Positions 8,791 to 17,555 of a stretch of DNA of 64,000 bases are shown one piece after another (the first letter of the stretch is position 1; each line of letters opens with the position of its first letter). This DNA comes from Reichenbachiella ulvae (lineage in GTDB: Bacteria; Bacteroidota; Bacteroidia; Cytophagales; Cyclobacteriaceae). Made by a program: the position numbers and the translations under genes. The DNA lies in NCBI RefSeq assembly GCF_025833875.1, contig NZ_JAOYOD010000001.1, positions 3,100,001-3,164,000 on the forward strand, written 5' to 3'. The notes under the pieces are model-generated. The model saw only the letters and a list, made by a program, of their open reading frames with translations, made no database searches and was not told the DNA's origin.

Positions 8791-9872
8791 TTTATTTGAT
8801 TTTCCAATTTTTCAATTCTTTCATTCTGCTCTTTGATCAGCTCTTGCTGCTCAATCAAATGAAGCGTCAACTCCTCAATCTTCTTGAGCAAGAGCATGTT
8901 CATCTCTCCCAGCTCTACCCCATTGGCTTCCATCTCAATGGCAGAGGGAACCTCTGGTAGGTGACGGTTTTGCTGGATGTATTGGGCTGTTTCTTCTAGT
9001 GTGGTGAGTTGATAGTCATCAGCAAAGACATAGTCTGGCCAGTTGTTGGCTTCAACCTTAACTTCTTTGGAACGAATGGTACCATTAACCTCCAGTTTTT
9101 GACCTGGATTTGCAGTCCCAATTCCGATATTGCCATTTGAATTGTCAATTACAAAGGCATCTGTTCGATCTACATTGGCATATCTCGTTACAATCCTAAA
9201 AAGATTGTCAGGGGCATTTACCGCTGAAGGCCAGGATTGATCCATTCCTATCTTCGCGCCTAAGCTACCACCATCTTGCACGAGTTCTATTCGGGCATTA
9301 TCCCCTTCATTGCTGTTATCAGTATCAGCTTCTATTTTCAATACTGCATCACCATTCGTTCCCGTAGAAACATGCAATCTAGTCTGAGGATCTGTAGTAC
9401 CAATCCCTACCTTCCTCTGATGCTCTTTGACATAGACCATGTTATGTGGCCCAATCTCTACCACCTGACCAGGATCAGTAATCAACTCTAGTTCAAAGAC
9501 CTTAGAAGGATCAGAAATATCTGTGATGGTAAACCCTCTTGAATAAGAGGCATTCGGAGTAGGCTCTGTTTTTATTGCCAGATATCTATCGTGCTGATTT
9601 CCGATATAGCCCCATTTGAACTCAATTTGCTTATGATTATAATTGTACTCGCTAAGGATGGTATACTCTGCAGTATTGTAGCTACCAGATACAATGTGAG
9701 CGATCACCTGTAAGTGTGCATAATCCCCACTACCATTGATTTGCACTACATGTCTACCCCTAGTCTTCAGCTTGTACCAGGTACTACCATTGGGTGCCGT
9801 ATTGTTATAAGTTTGTGAAAAAGCTGATTGTACCAAAAACAACAATACAGCAATAGAAAATAGTCTTTTCAT
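8787..9872 (-). CDS. Secreted GIGT-repeat fibre-like protein F1 (Rhs-proximal)
   Basis: The protein has 361 residues. Signal peptide 1-19 (AFS-QT) is followed by a unique beta-rich N-terminal region (20-150), then KVGIGTTDP (about 155) and NIGIGTANP (about 250) repeats that end phage-fibre-like segments. The constant C-terminal module runs NWPDYVFADDYQL, HLPEVPSAIEMEANGVELGE, then LLLKKIEELTLHLIEQQ leading into a coiled coil. Its coiled tail (IEQQELIKEQNERIEKLE) is shared with the fibre gene next to RhsA3, while non-adjacent fibres have other tails. It is the first gene after promoter cassette A and overlaps RhsA1 by ATGA. It is likely a trimeric surface fibre or adhesin; the ligand is unknown. 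Confidence 0.8.
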   Translation of the reverse strand: MKRLFSIAVLLFLVQSAFSQTYNNTAPNGSTWYKLKTRGRHVVQINGSGDYAHLQVIAHIVSGSYNTAEYTILSEYNYNHKQIEFKWGYIGNQHDRYLAIKTEPTPNASYSRGFTITDISDPSKVFELELITDPGQVVEIGPHNMVYVKEHQRKVGIGTTDPQTRLHVSTGTNGDAVLKIEADTDNSNEGDNARIELVQDGGSLGAKIGMDQSWPSAVNAPDNLFRIVTRYANVDRTDAFVIDNSNGNIGIGTANPGQKLEVNGTIRSKEVKVEANNWPDYVFADDYQLTTLEETAQYIQQNRHLPEVPSAIEMEANGVELGEMNMLLLKKIEELTLHLIEQQELIKEQNERIEKLENQIK

Positions 9873-10180
9873 TGGTTAAACGGTCTATAAACAGATGAAT
9901 AAAAACAGCCAACAAATTGCCAAGTAGAGCAATATGAATAGGAAGGGAACAATATTAAGATTTGATTTTTCGGTTGGTTCATTTAATATAAAGTCATAAA
10001 CATACTTATCACTGGAGCACGCTGGCTCTGATTCATTTTTCAGTAAAAGTTGTTCTCGGAAATGCTACCGCTATATTAAGACCTGACTGGCAGAATGTCA
10101 AATAACGGACACACTATTTCCCAAAACAATCTTCTGATCCATTATTGATCATCAGTCAAAACCAATTGCCCCAAACTGTT
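9873..10180. other. Intergenic leader upstream of Rhs locus 1
   Basis: This 308-bp gap separates the fibre array from the Rhs locus 1 operon. It carries promoter cassette A at 10073-10101, and downstream of it, in the minus direction, a leader of about 190 nt that shares AGCATTT and GAGAACAA blocks with the leader at 43717-43917. A weak stem, GAGC...GCTC, falls near 10017-10030. No ORF is supported. Confidence 0.6.
10073..10101 (-). promoter_or_regulatory. Promoter cassette A (TTGACA-N17-TAATAT)
   Basis: On the minus strand, TTGACA at 10096-10101 is followed after exactly 17 bp by TAATAT at 10073-10078 and then AGCGGTAGCATTT. The same arrangement occurs at 17034-17062, 43918-43946 and 53410-53438, always upstream of a fibre/Rhs operon. 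The boxes match the general sigma-70 consensus, not the TTTG / TAnnTTTG form usual in Bacteroidota. The start codon of F1 lies about 200 nt downstream. Confidence 0.7.
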
Positions 10181-11572
10181 TCATCGCTCGCTTAATATTT
10201 GCTCAATCGCTTCCAACCTCTTAGTCAATGCTTCATTTTGACTTTCCAACTTCACCAATCTTTCCTCTTTGGTTTTGATTGCCTTTTCCTGTTCTATCGT
10301 ATGCAACGTCAACTCCTCGATCTGATTGGCTAGTTGGCTATTGGCCATTGGCGCTTGGCTTTGCTCCTCCTTCAATTGCTGATTTTCTTTCTTAAGCTCT
10401 ATCATATGCAGCGTCAGTTCCTCAATCTTCTTCAAGAGTAGCATATTCATCTCGCCCAGCTCTACGCCATTGGCTTCCATCTCTGCGGCAGAGGGAATCT
10501 CTGGGAGATGATGGTTTTCTTCGATGTAGGCAGCGGTTTCTTCTAGTGTGCTGAGCTGGTAGTCGGGGGAGAAGACATAATCGGGGGCGGGCACATCCAG
10601 GTCGACTCTGACTTCAGAGCTGTGGATGGTGCCATTGACTGTAAGGAGCTCGTCGGGCGTAGTTGTCCCTATTCCAACATTTCCATTATCATCAATACGC
10701 AATCCTTCAATAAGATCCCCATCACCCGTACTGTACAAAACAAGATGTGAATCGTATGTAGAACCATTACCTCCGTAATATGAATTTGTCGAAATTGATT
10801 TTATCGCCCCTCCTGTCCGAAGAGATCCATTGTGAGTTAACTGTCGAAAATCAATGCCAATCTCAGATCCAACGGCTCTATAAGTATTTCGAGATATCCA
10901 AAAACTCAAACCATCTCCTTTCAAATGTAATTTAGATTCTGGGGAATTGGTTCCAATTCCAACAAACCCATTAAAAGAGCTTATAGAAGAGTACACTTGA
11001 AATTCATCTAAACTTGCAGATGTAGTTTGATAGCGCGTAATTCTAAGCTTGCCTGGTGCACTTCCTCCAGCCTGGATGTAAGCATAGCCCGTATTATGTC
11101 CTCCAAAGAATTTCAATGCAGGAATTGATGAATTCTCTGGGTCGCCTATTATTACTTGCTCACCTGCACCAAACACATGAAGTTTTGCCTGGGGACTACT
11201 TATGCCAATTCCAACATTTCCCGCAGTATAGAGATTTCCTTGAGATCCTACACTAAACTTAATTCCATGTACATCGCTAGCATTAATAAACTTAAAATGA
11301 CCATATCTTCCCTCGCTTGCTGTAGTAAAAGATAGCATTGATCCTTTAAACTTTGACTGGTTTGTATGCCAATTGTTTAATTTAAGGACCGAATTAGTTT
11401 CACTGCCAGAATTAATCCTTTGTTCACCATCCACATTCAACTTATAGCTAGTCGAGGAACTACCTCCTATCCCAACATTCCCTGTAATAGGTTCTTCTGT
11501 TATTTGTCCCTGAGCTGAAACCGTGAATAATAACAGAAAAAGACTAAAAACATGCTTAAACTCAATTCCCAT
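10181..11572 (-). CDS. GIGT-repeat fibre-like protein F2, last gene of array 1
   Basis: At 463 residues this is the longest member. Signal peptide 1-22 (VSA-QGQ) is followed by four GIG repeats (NVGIGGSS, NVGIGISSP, FVGIGTNSP, NVGIGTTTP) spaced 85-105 residues apart, each ending a beta-rich fibre segment. The constant module (PDYVFSPDYQL, HLPEIPSAAEMEANG) follows. The C-terminal coiled coil is unusually long, with a second IEELTLH block, suggesting a tandem extension of the trimerisation stalk. The 3' module DNA is nearly identical to that of the next gene (region about 10440-10677). It abuts the gene at 11573 without a gap. The role is surface or secreted fibre by analogy only. Confidence 0.8.
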   Translation of the reverse strand: MGIEFKHVFSLFLLLFTVSAQGQITEEPITGNVGIGGSSSTSYKLNVDGEQRINSGSETNSVLKLNNWHTNQSKFKGSMLSFTTASEGRYGHFKFINASDVHGIKFSVGSQGNLYTAGNVGIGISSPQAKLHVFGAGEQVIIGDPENSSIPALKFFGGHNTGYAYIQAGGSAPGKLRITRYQTTSASLDEFQVYSSISSFNGFVGIGTNSPESKLHLKGDGLSFWISRNTYRAVGSEIGIDFRQLTHNGSLRTGGAIKSISTNSYYGGNGSTYDSHLVLYSTGDGDLIEGLRIDDNGNVGIGTTTPDELLTVNGTIHSSEVRVDLDVPAPDYVFSPDYQLSTLEETAAYIEENHHLPEIPSAAEMEANGVELGEMNMLLLKKIEELTLHMIELKKENQQLKEEQSQAPMANSQLANQIEELTLHTIEQEKAIKTKEERLVKLESQNEALTKRLEAIEQILSER

Positions 11573-12532
11573 TTATTTTACTTTTTCCTTTAACAAATCA
11601 ATTTCCTTTTGCATTTCATTCATTTGCTCCTCCTTCTCTATCAAATGCAACGTCAACTCCTCGATCTTCTTCAAGAGTAGCATATTCATCTCTCCCAGCT
11701 CTACGCCATTGGCTTCCATCTCTGCAGCAGAGGGGATCTCTGGGAGGTGATGATTTTCTTCGATGTAGGCAGCTGTCTCTTCTAGGGTGCTGAGCTGGTA
11801 GTCGGGGGAGAAAACATAGTCGGGGGCGGGTACATCCAGGTCGACTCTGACTTCAGAGCTGTGGATGGTGCCATTGACGGTTAGGAGTTCGTCGGGCGTA
11901 GTTGTCCCTATTCCAACATAACCGGAATGGCCGCTTAGATGTAATGCATCAGGATAATCACGAACCCCCAACCTCAAATGCGATATAGTTGAACTTATCT
12001 TTAGTCGACCATAAGGACTACCTTCTGTCGGTGAAATTAGTTCTACAGCTCTTCCTAACTTATCTTGAATTTTTAAATTATAAGTTGTTAATGCGCCACC
12101 ACCAATGGTTAAGTTGGCATCTCCCGGATTTGAACCAATCGATAGGTTTCCATATTTAATAACCACATTTCCAAAAGGCTCTGATCCATTGGACTTTAGT
12201 CCATTTAAATAAAGAGTATTGGAATCATCTCCAATAACAATAAAATCATACCAGTATCCTTCCTTAAATTTCCGAAATCGATAATTCAAACTTCCAACAC
12301 CATCTCCATCTGCGGTCCGCTCACTAAAAAAACGATAATAAGTATCGCTGGAAGTATTCGGACTTTTAAACTCTATTGCCGACCAACCATATTTATTTAT
12401 CGAACTATTTATTAGTTCTATTCTGGGGTATGTCTTGGTAATACTAAGATTAGTTGTTTGTTGTGCTAAAACAAATTGACTTACCAACATAGAGATAAGG
12501 GTTATGAAAAAAACAATTCTAATGTTATTCAT
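11573..12532 (-). CDS. GIGT-repeat fibre-like protein F3
   Basis: The 319-residue protein has a signal peptide (1-23, VLA-QQT). The N-terminal 190 residues are unique to this gene and beta-rich. There is one clear YVGIGTTTP repeat before the constant module LTVNGTIHSSEVRVDLD, PDYVFSPDYQL, HLPEIPSAAEME and a 35-residue coiled tail rich in Glu/Lys. The constant module DNA matches F2, F5 and F7 closely, while the upstream half does not, a pattern of module replacement. It overlaps F4 by 8 bp. Function as a fibre or adhesin is inferred. Confidence 0.78.
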   Translation of the reverse strand: MNNIRIVFFITLISMLVSQFVLAQQTTNLSITKTYPRIELINSSINKYGWSAIEFKSPNTSSDTYYRFFSERTADGDGVGSLNYRFRKFKEGYWYDFIVIGDDSNTLYLNGLKSNGSEPFGNVVIKYGNLSIGSNPGDANLTIGGGALTTYNLKIQDKLGRAVELISPTEGSPYGRLKISSTISHLRLGVRDYPDALHLSGHSGYVGIGTTTPDELLTVNGTIHSSEVRVDLDVPAPDYVFSPDYQLSTLEETAAYIEENHHLPEIPSAAEMEANGVELGEMNMLLLKKIEELTLHLIEKEEQMNEMQKEIDLLKEKVK

Positions 12533-13568
12533 CTTTAATAGATTTTAGTGTTTCGACTTCTTTTTTCAGCTCAATTACATGCAGCGTCAGCTCCTCTATC
12601 TTCTTCAGCAAGAGCATATTCATCTCGCCCAGTTCTACGCCATTGGCCTCAATCTCTGCAGCAGAGGGGATCTCTGGTAGGTGATGGTTTTCTTCGATGT
12701 AGGCCGCGGTTTCTTCTAGGGTGCTGAGCTGGTAGTCGGGGGAGAAGACATAGTCGGGGGCTGTACCAGCCAAAATCTCAACTTTGACTTCTTCTGATTT
12801 GATCATCCCATCTACTTCAAGCTTTTCAGTAGGTGATGATATACCAATCCCCAAATTTCCATCCAAATAGACTTTCTCAGAAGAAAGGTCGATTCTTCTT
12901 CTGCCTATGGTTATGAAGTTTCTGGATTCACTGACATTTCTTGCGTAGGACCAAATCTTGGTATCCATGTCAGTTCCCGAGGTAATTCCTTGCGAAAAAC
13001 CTAATGATATAATAGGCAATTCACCTCCATTTGTAGTGTGTTCAGAATATGCACTTAGCAGCGCTGGATCGATAGAGCCAGGTGAACTTATTTTTTTATA
13101 TAATGTTCCAGAAAAATTGATTTTACCATCGTCTTTCAACCGAAGTTTCTCTGTCATCGAACCGCCATTCTGAGTGTAAAAAATCAAATCACCATCACCA
13201 TTAGTCCCTGAATTAGTTCTTTGAGTCCCTATCCGAGCAGTATTTTGAGCTCCTGTGGTAAAGAGAATAGAACTACCCCCTAAATAATTCCCATTAGAAT
13301 TTGAGAGCCTCAAAAGATCCAACATATTTCCACTAGAACTACTGTAGGCTTCAATTAGGCCAGAAGCACTTATCTCACCATTACTTTCAAATAGGATTCT
13401 TTTACTGAAATCCCAGCTACCATTTACTTTGGGTGCTATTGATAGCATAGTTCTACCATCATCTGGTGTATGAAATATCCAGGAATTTGCTCCTCCACTT
13501 ATCAAATCTTGGGCAATTGAACAGTGTGATATCAATAACAATACAATAGATAATCTAAGCCCTTTCAT
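12525..13568 (-). CDS. GIGT-repeat fibre-like protein F4
   Basis: The 347-residue protein has signal peptide 1-19 (SIA-QDL). The variable part (20-245) contains an NLGIGISSP repeat. The linker to the constant module differs from its neighbours (MIKSEEVKVEILAGTAPDYVF), and it has IEANG in place of MEANG, so it is a distinct allele of the module. The coiled tail is short (VIELKKEVETLKSIKDE). Its start shares a base with the stop of F5 (TGATG at 13566-13570), indicating coupled translation. Confidence 0.78.
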   Translation of the reverse strand: MKGLRLSIVLLLISHCSIAQDLISGGANSWIFHTPDDGRTMLSIAPKVNGSWDFSKRILFESNGEISASGLIEAYSSSSGNMLDLLRLSNSNGNYLGGSSILFTTGAQNTARIGTQRTNSGTNGDGDLIFYTQNGGSMTEKLRLKDDGKINFSGTLYKKISSPGSIDPALLSAYSEHTTNGGELPIISLGFSQGITSGTDMDTKIWSYARNVSESRNFITIGRRRIDLSSEKVYLDGNLGIGISSPTEKLEVDGMIKSEEVKVEILAGTAPDYVFSPDYQLSTLEETAAYIEENHHLPEIPSAAEIEANGVELGEMNMLLLKKIEELTLHVIELKKEVETLKSIKDE

Positions 13569-14485
13569 CAGAGTTGTTGTTTAATTAATTTCAATTCATT
13601 TTCTATTTGTTCGGTTCTCATGAGCACTTTCTCTAATAGCTCCTCTTTCTCTATCAAATGCAACGTCAACTCCTCTATCTTCTTCAGCAAGAGCATATTC
13701 ATCTCACCCAGCTCTACACCATTGGCTTCCATCTCTGCGGCAGAGGGGATCTCTGGGAGGTGATGGTTTTCTTCGATGTAGGCAGCGGTTTCTTCTAGTG
13801 TGCTGAGCTGGTAGTCGGGGGAGAAGACATAGTCGGGGGCAGGCACATCCAGGTCTACCCTGACTTCAGAACTATGGATGGTGCCGTTGACGGTGAGGAG
13901 CTCGTCAGGGGTAGTGGTTCCGATTCCTACCTTTCCTGACCTTTGAATTATCATGACATCTTTGAAAGTATGCTCTCCATAGGCAACCGTTGAATTATCT
14001 ACCTGTATTTTGAATCCCTGATTACCTGAATGATAAAATCTAGTAGCAAAATATGTGTTAGAATTCCCTGTCCATCTATAAAAAGTTTGGTACGGGTTTG
14101 CTCCATCTCCATCGTTCTGAAATAAAATTCTAGGCTCAGTACCGAACCTACTATCCATTTCAATCAATGTACCTCCATTTTTGACGTGTAATTTTTCCAA
14201 TGGAGTAGTCGTACTGAACCCTACTAACCCAGTTGAATTGATATACATTCTGGTGTAAGAATGACTCTTAGTATTTGAGCCAGTCTCAAGAGCTATACTG
14301 TGTCCATGATATAAGGTCAATCTTTTGAAAACCCCATCATCACCAGTAATTCCTCCACCGTAAGGGTAGTTAGGGTTGATCGGCCATTTAATGTGATTGT
14401 ATTCAGATGAAAAGTTAATATCCTGTCCAGACAGTTTACTTAACGTAATTAATAAAAAACTAAAGATTAAAATATAAGATCTCAT
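13568..14485 (-). CDS. GIGT-repeat fibre-like protein F5
   Basis: The 305-residue protein has signal peptide 1-20 (LSG-QDI). A GFSTTTP repeat (degenerate GIGT) occurs near residue 85 and KVGIGTTTP near 190, followed by the LTVNGTIHSSEVRVDLD module and a coiled tail with LIEKEELLEKVLMRTEQ. The two GxxTTxP repeats frame a segment with RILFQNDGDGANPYQTFYRW, a typical filler of these fibres. ATGA overlap with F6 upstream. Product assignment is by repeat architecture only. Confidence 0.78.
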   Translation of the reverse strand: MRSYILIFSFLLITLSKLSGQDINFSSEYNHIKWPINPNYPYGGGITGDDGVFKRLTLYHGHSIALETGSNTKSHSYTRMYINSTGLVGFSTTTPLEKLHVKNGGTLIEMDSRFGTEPRILFQNDGDGANPYQTFYRWTGNSNTYFATRFYHSGNQGFKIQVDNSTVAYGEHTFKDVMIIQRSGKVGIGTTTPDELLTVNGTIHSSEVRVDLDVPAPDYVFSPDYQLSTLEETAAYIEENHHLPEIPSAAEMEANGVELGEMNMLLLKKIEELTLHLIEKEELLEKVLMRTEQIENELKLIKQQL

Positions 14486-15327
14486 TTTGCACTAACCTTA
14501 ATTTTATTTATTTCCTTTTTTAATTCTTGATTTTGCTCACTGAGTTCAATTACATGCAGCGTCAACTCCTCAATCTTCTTCAACAATAGCATATTCATCT
14601 CACCCAGCTCTACGCCATTGGCCTCCATCTCTGCAGCAGAGGGGATCTCTGGGAGGTGATGGTTTTCTTCGATGTAGGCAGCTGTCTCTTCTAGGGTGCT
14701 GAGCTGGTAGTCTGAGGAGAAGACATAATCGGGGGCATTAACAATTTCTACTTTGACTTCTTCACTCCTAATTTTTCCATCCACAACCAATTTGGAATCT
14801 GGATTAGCAACACCAATTCCAACATTTTGATTAATGAAAACTGGCCACCTGGTGCTAGTGGTTCCAACTACACGACCGGAAATATCTACAACGTTTCTAT
14901 CGGGTGGAGTCGGGTTAAAAACAGGTGAATCAAGAATGGGTAAATTATGACCATCTACAGTGATCCATAAATTGCTGGGTGTATTGATTCCGACGAAATG
15001 AATATCCAGTACATACTCATCACTTCCTACAGAACCACCTCTAATTTGATCCACGTGATTTGTGTTATAAAATAAATTATCTGAAATATTAATAGATCCA
15101 CCTTGACCAAATCGCATGAGGGAAACATTCATAGTGATCAGAGTTTGTCTGTTATTTCCGGAACTTCCATATATTCTTACCATGCCCCCTCCAGCGGCAG
15201 AAGCACCTCTAATAATCCGGTACCAGCCATCACCGTTACTCAGGCTAACCAATTTTGACTGGGCGTTTGCATTGACACTTGCTGAAATTACAGCAAACAA
15301 AAAGATTGATAAAAATTTCACTTTCAT
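14482..15327 (-). CDS. GIGT-repeat fibre-like protein F6
   Basis: The 281-residue protein has signal peptide 1-22 (ANA-QSK). The N-terminal domain (23-165) with DGWYRIIRGASAAGGGMVRIYGSSGNN-type sequence is of the same kind as the N-terminal domain of F1 and differs from the other array members. A single NVGIGVANP repeat precedes the constant module, here with PDYVFSSDYQL. It is coupled by ATGA to F5 and separated by 10 bp from F7. Confidence 0.78.
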   Translation of the reverse strand: MKVKFLSIFLFAVISASVNANAQSKLVSLSNGDGWYRIIRGASAAGGGMVRIYGSSGNNRQTLITMNVSLMRFGQGGSINISDNLFYNTNHVDQIRGGSVGSDEYVLDIHFVGINTPSNLWITVDGHNLPILDSPVFNPTPPDRNVVDISGRVVGTTSTRWPVFINQNVGIGVANPDSKLVVDGKIRSEEVKVEIVNAPDYVFSSDYQLSTLEETAAYIEENHHLPEIPSAAEMEANGVELGEMNMLLLKKIEELTLHVIELSEQNQELKKEINKIKVSAK

Positions 15328-15337
15328 TTTAAATTGT

Positions 15338-16459
15338 TTATTTAGTGCTTTTTAATGTTGATACTACCTGTTGAAGAGATTCAATGAGTTTTTGCTGTTC
15401 AATATTCTGTTTATTCATCTCTATCATATGCAGTTTCAACCCCTCTATCTGATTGGCTAATTGGCTGTTGGCCATTGGTGTCTGGCTTTGCTCCTCTTTC
15501 AATTGCTGGTTTTCTTTCTTAAGCTCAATCATGTGAAGGGTAAGTTCTTCAATCTTCTTTAACAAGAGCATATTCATCTCGCCTAGCTCTACGCCATTAG
15601 CCTCCATCTCAGCGGCAGAGGGGATCTCGGGGAGGTGATGGTTTTCTTCGATGTAGGCAGCGGTTTCTTCTAAGGTATTGAGTTGATAGTCGGGGGAGAA
15701 GACATAGTCAGGGGCGGGTACATCCAGGTCTACCCTGACTTCAGAACTATGGATGGTGCCGTTGACGGTGAGGAGCTCGTCTGGGTTGGTGGTACCTATT
15801 CCTACTCTTCCGCCTCTTTTTAAGGTCATTACGGCTGGACCCCATTCTACATTGGAGTCTGCACCAGTAGAGACTGGGCTGATAAAGAACCTAATACTAG
15901 AATGATCTGTGTATATCATTTTTGCTCCATGATGTGACGCACCAAAAGATTGTGCATTAAATTTATATTTAGTATTGCCAGTAGTTGCAAGACCACCTTG
16001 AACGTATCCATTTGAAGCATAGGCGCTGAACAAGATTCCTGCACTGCCACTCCAAGCCCTTTGTGCTAATTCTGTATAAGTTCCTCCTGATTGAGAAATA
16101 CGATTGGTAGTTTCAGACCCACTAACCTCAAGACGAGTTGAGGGGGTGGTTTGACCAATTCCTACCTTTCCATTTGATTGAAGGGTCATTACTTCCACAT
16201 CACTTGCAGTTCCATCATGGTAATTGAAATAAAAACTTAAGCGATCACCCAAATCATCACCCCACATGATTCTGGAGTAATTGGCGGCATTATCAACAAA
16301 CAATTGCAACCGATCACTCCCGTCTGTAGTTCTTAGATACCCGATTACATTGATATTGTCATTAGTTGTACTTGTCTCACCACTATCACTCCAATCTTGA
16401 GCGACGGTTATATGCTGGAAGAGACATATTAAGATTGTACAGGAAAACAGTTTTTTCAT
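15338..16459 (-). CDS. GIGT-repeat fibre-like protein F7
   Basis: The 373-residue protein has signal peptide 1-20 (TVA-QDW). Repeats KVGIGQTTP (about 100) and RVGIGTTNP (about 215) bracket a segment (about 110-205, beginning TRLEVSGSETTNRISQSGG) that is almost the same as in the fibre gene at 42715-43716, although their linkers and tails differ. The tail carries the long MIELKKENQQLKEEQSQ coiled extension shared with F2. The gene is therefore a mosaic of modules also found in two other genes. Fibre or adhesin role inferred. Confidence 0.8.
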   Translation of the reverse strand: MKKLFSCTILICLFQHITVAQDWSDSGETSTTNDNINVIGYLRTTDGSDRLQLFVDNAANYSRIMWGDDLGDRLSFYFNYHDGTASDVEVMTLQSNGKVGIGQTTPSTRLEVSGSETTNRISQSGGTYTELAQRAWSGSAGILFSAYASNGYVQGGLATTGNTKYKFNAQSFGASHHGAKMIYTDHSSIRFFISPVSTGADSNVEWGPAVMTLKRGGRVGIGTTNPDELLTVNGTIHSSEVRVDLDVPAPDYVFSPDYQLNTLEETAAYIEENHHLPEIPSAAEMEANGVELGEMNMLLLKKIEELTLHMIELKKENQQLKEEQSQTPMANSQLANQIEGLKLHMIEMNKQNIEQQKLIESLQQVVSTLKSTK

Positions 16460-16475
16460 GGTATTTTGAAGTAGG

Positions 16476-16799
16476 TTAATACTGATTTGGTTTCTCTAAT
16501 TCTTTAATTTTATCACCTTGGGTCTTAATAATTTTCATCATTTCAATCTGATGTAGCATCAAATCCTCGATCTTCTTCAGCCTATTCGTCTGAACTGTGA
16601 TATGAGGGATGAATATGATGCTATAGGAACTTACTGGCCCATAATGATATTCTGCCCCATCGCCCATGTGAATTTTATAACTGTTGCTTGACCAAAACCT
16701 TAAGCCATTACCTGTTCCAGATACAACATCATAAGTAGCTTCTTGAGCTTGGATACTAAATATGCCAAATAAAAAAAATAGTAATATTAGTTTTTTCAT
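16476..16799 (-). CDS. Short, internally deleted fibre-like gene F8
   Basis: The protein has only 107 residues. It keeps a signal peptide (1-18, IQA-QEA), 50 residues of variable region and a C-terminal coiled coil that starts in the KKIEDLMLHQIE block, but it lacks every GIGT repeat and the whole PDYVF...GVELGE constant module. The join falls at ITVQTNRLKKIEDL. This looks like an internal deletion of a normal fibre gene that stayed in frame. It is the first gene after promoter cassette B. It may be a remnant or a mini-fibre. Confidence 0.6.
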   Translation of the reverse strand: MKKLILLFFLFGIFSIQAQEATYDVVSGTGNGLRFWSSNSYKIHMGDGAEYHYGPVSSYSIIFIPHITVQTNRLKKIEDLMLHQIEMMKIIKTQGDKIKELEKPNQY

Positions 16800-17033
16800 A
16801 TCTATTTGAATTTAAAAATCATGTATTTGATTGGGCAATATCCAACTGAGTCATTGATTAAAAAAGGTGTAAAAAGAAATAATAGAATTGCGCTCCACGA
16901 TAGATTGGAGACTCTTTTTGGTTGGTTTTAGACGTATTTTCATGGATATACTTTATCTACTTAGAATGATTCATTCTATCATTTGGGTTGGGTCATATGT
17001 AGTTCAAGTATTTTTCTCAGAAATGCTGCCGCT

Positions 17034-17062
17034 ATAATAGGGAAATATTAGCGAGCATCCAA
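17034..17062 (-). promoter_or_regulatory. Promoter cassette B (TTGGAT-N17-TATTAT)
   Basis: On the minus strand, TTGGAT at 17057-17062 is followed by 17 bp and TATTAT at 17034-17039, then AGCGGCAGCATTTCTGAG. It is the weakest -35 of the four cassettes but has the best-kept downstream leader. It starts 14 bp past the stop of the GspC-like gene and lies about 235 nt upstream of F8, so array 1 has its own promoter and need not rely on read-through from the secretion operon. Confidence 0.65.
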
Positions 17063-17075
17063 ATCCCTTAACTAT

Positions 17076-17555
17076 CTAGCGGTATACTGCATATCGAAAT
17101 GGCTCTTGAAACAACACAATGCTATCCTCTGTAACAGAAGTCAATTGATAACCATCCAGCATTTCACCTTTTTGATAAAAACGGGAGATATTATTTCTAC
17201 TGATCATAGCCATTTTTTGACCTGACCCGGAGGGGCTCACCAATCCCTGATAGACTACTTGAATCGACAAGGGCGGCTTCTCTATGGGCTCATTGGTTTC
17301 AAACTTTTTTTTGGGCATCTTCTTCACTCGATGTACCACTTTCCTTCGAATAAAAGGATCCTGAAAATCCAGATCCAATGCCCATACCGAAGCTTCACCG
17401 GACGATTGCCTCACCTTCGAAACATCAATTCCTTCCATTCTCATTTCTTCCTCCCCCTGTAGTGAATCCACTACACGATAGGCAATGGTAATCCACAGAC
17501 CCACCACCAGGACAATCAGAACAGGTTGAAACTTCTTATTGTTGATAAAACTCAT
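17076..17555 (-). CDS. GspC/PilP-like inner-membrane T2SS component
   Basis: The 159-residue protein is counted from the ATG at 17553-17555, which overlaps the stop of the upstream lipoprotein gene (ATGA). There is one N-terminal membrane helix (about 10-30, PVLIVLVVGLWITIAY) followed by a periplasmic region with DPFIRRK and a homology-region-like segment (GLVSPSGSGQKMAMI to SIVLF). This is the layout of GspC/PilP proteins that link the inner-membrane platform to the secretin. It is the last gene of the operon, whereas gspC is usually first in proteobacterial T2SS operons. Sequence similarity is low, so the call is by topology and context. Confidence 0.6.
   Translation of the reverse strand: MSFINNKKFQPVLIVLVVGLWITIAYRVVDSLQGEEEMRMEGIDVSKVRQSSGEASVWALDLDFQDPFIRRKVVHRVKKMPKKKFETNEPIEKPPLSIQVVYQGLVSPSGSGQKMAMISRNNISRFYQKGEMLDGYQLTSVTEDSIVLFQEPFRYAVYR

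Noticed and set aside
10400..16000. Regularly repeated 250-bp blocks as a CRISPR-like or satellite array
   Set aside because: The repeats are the in-frame constant tail modules of successive fibre genes, not spacer-repeat units.
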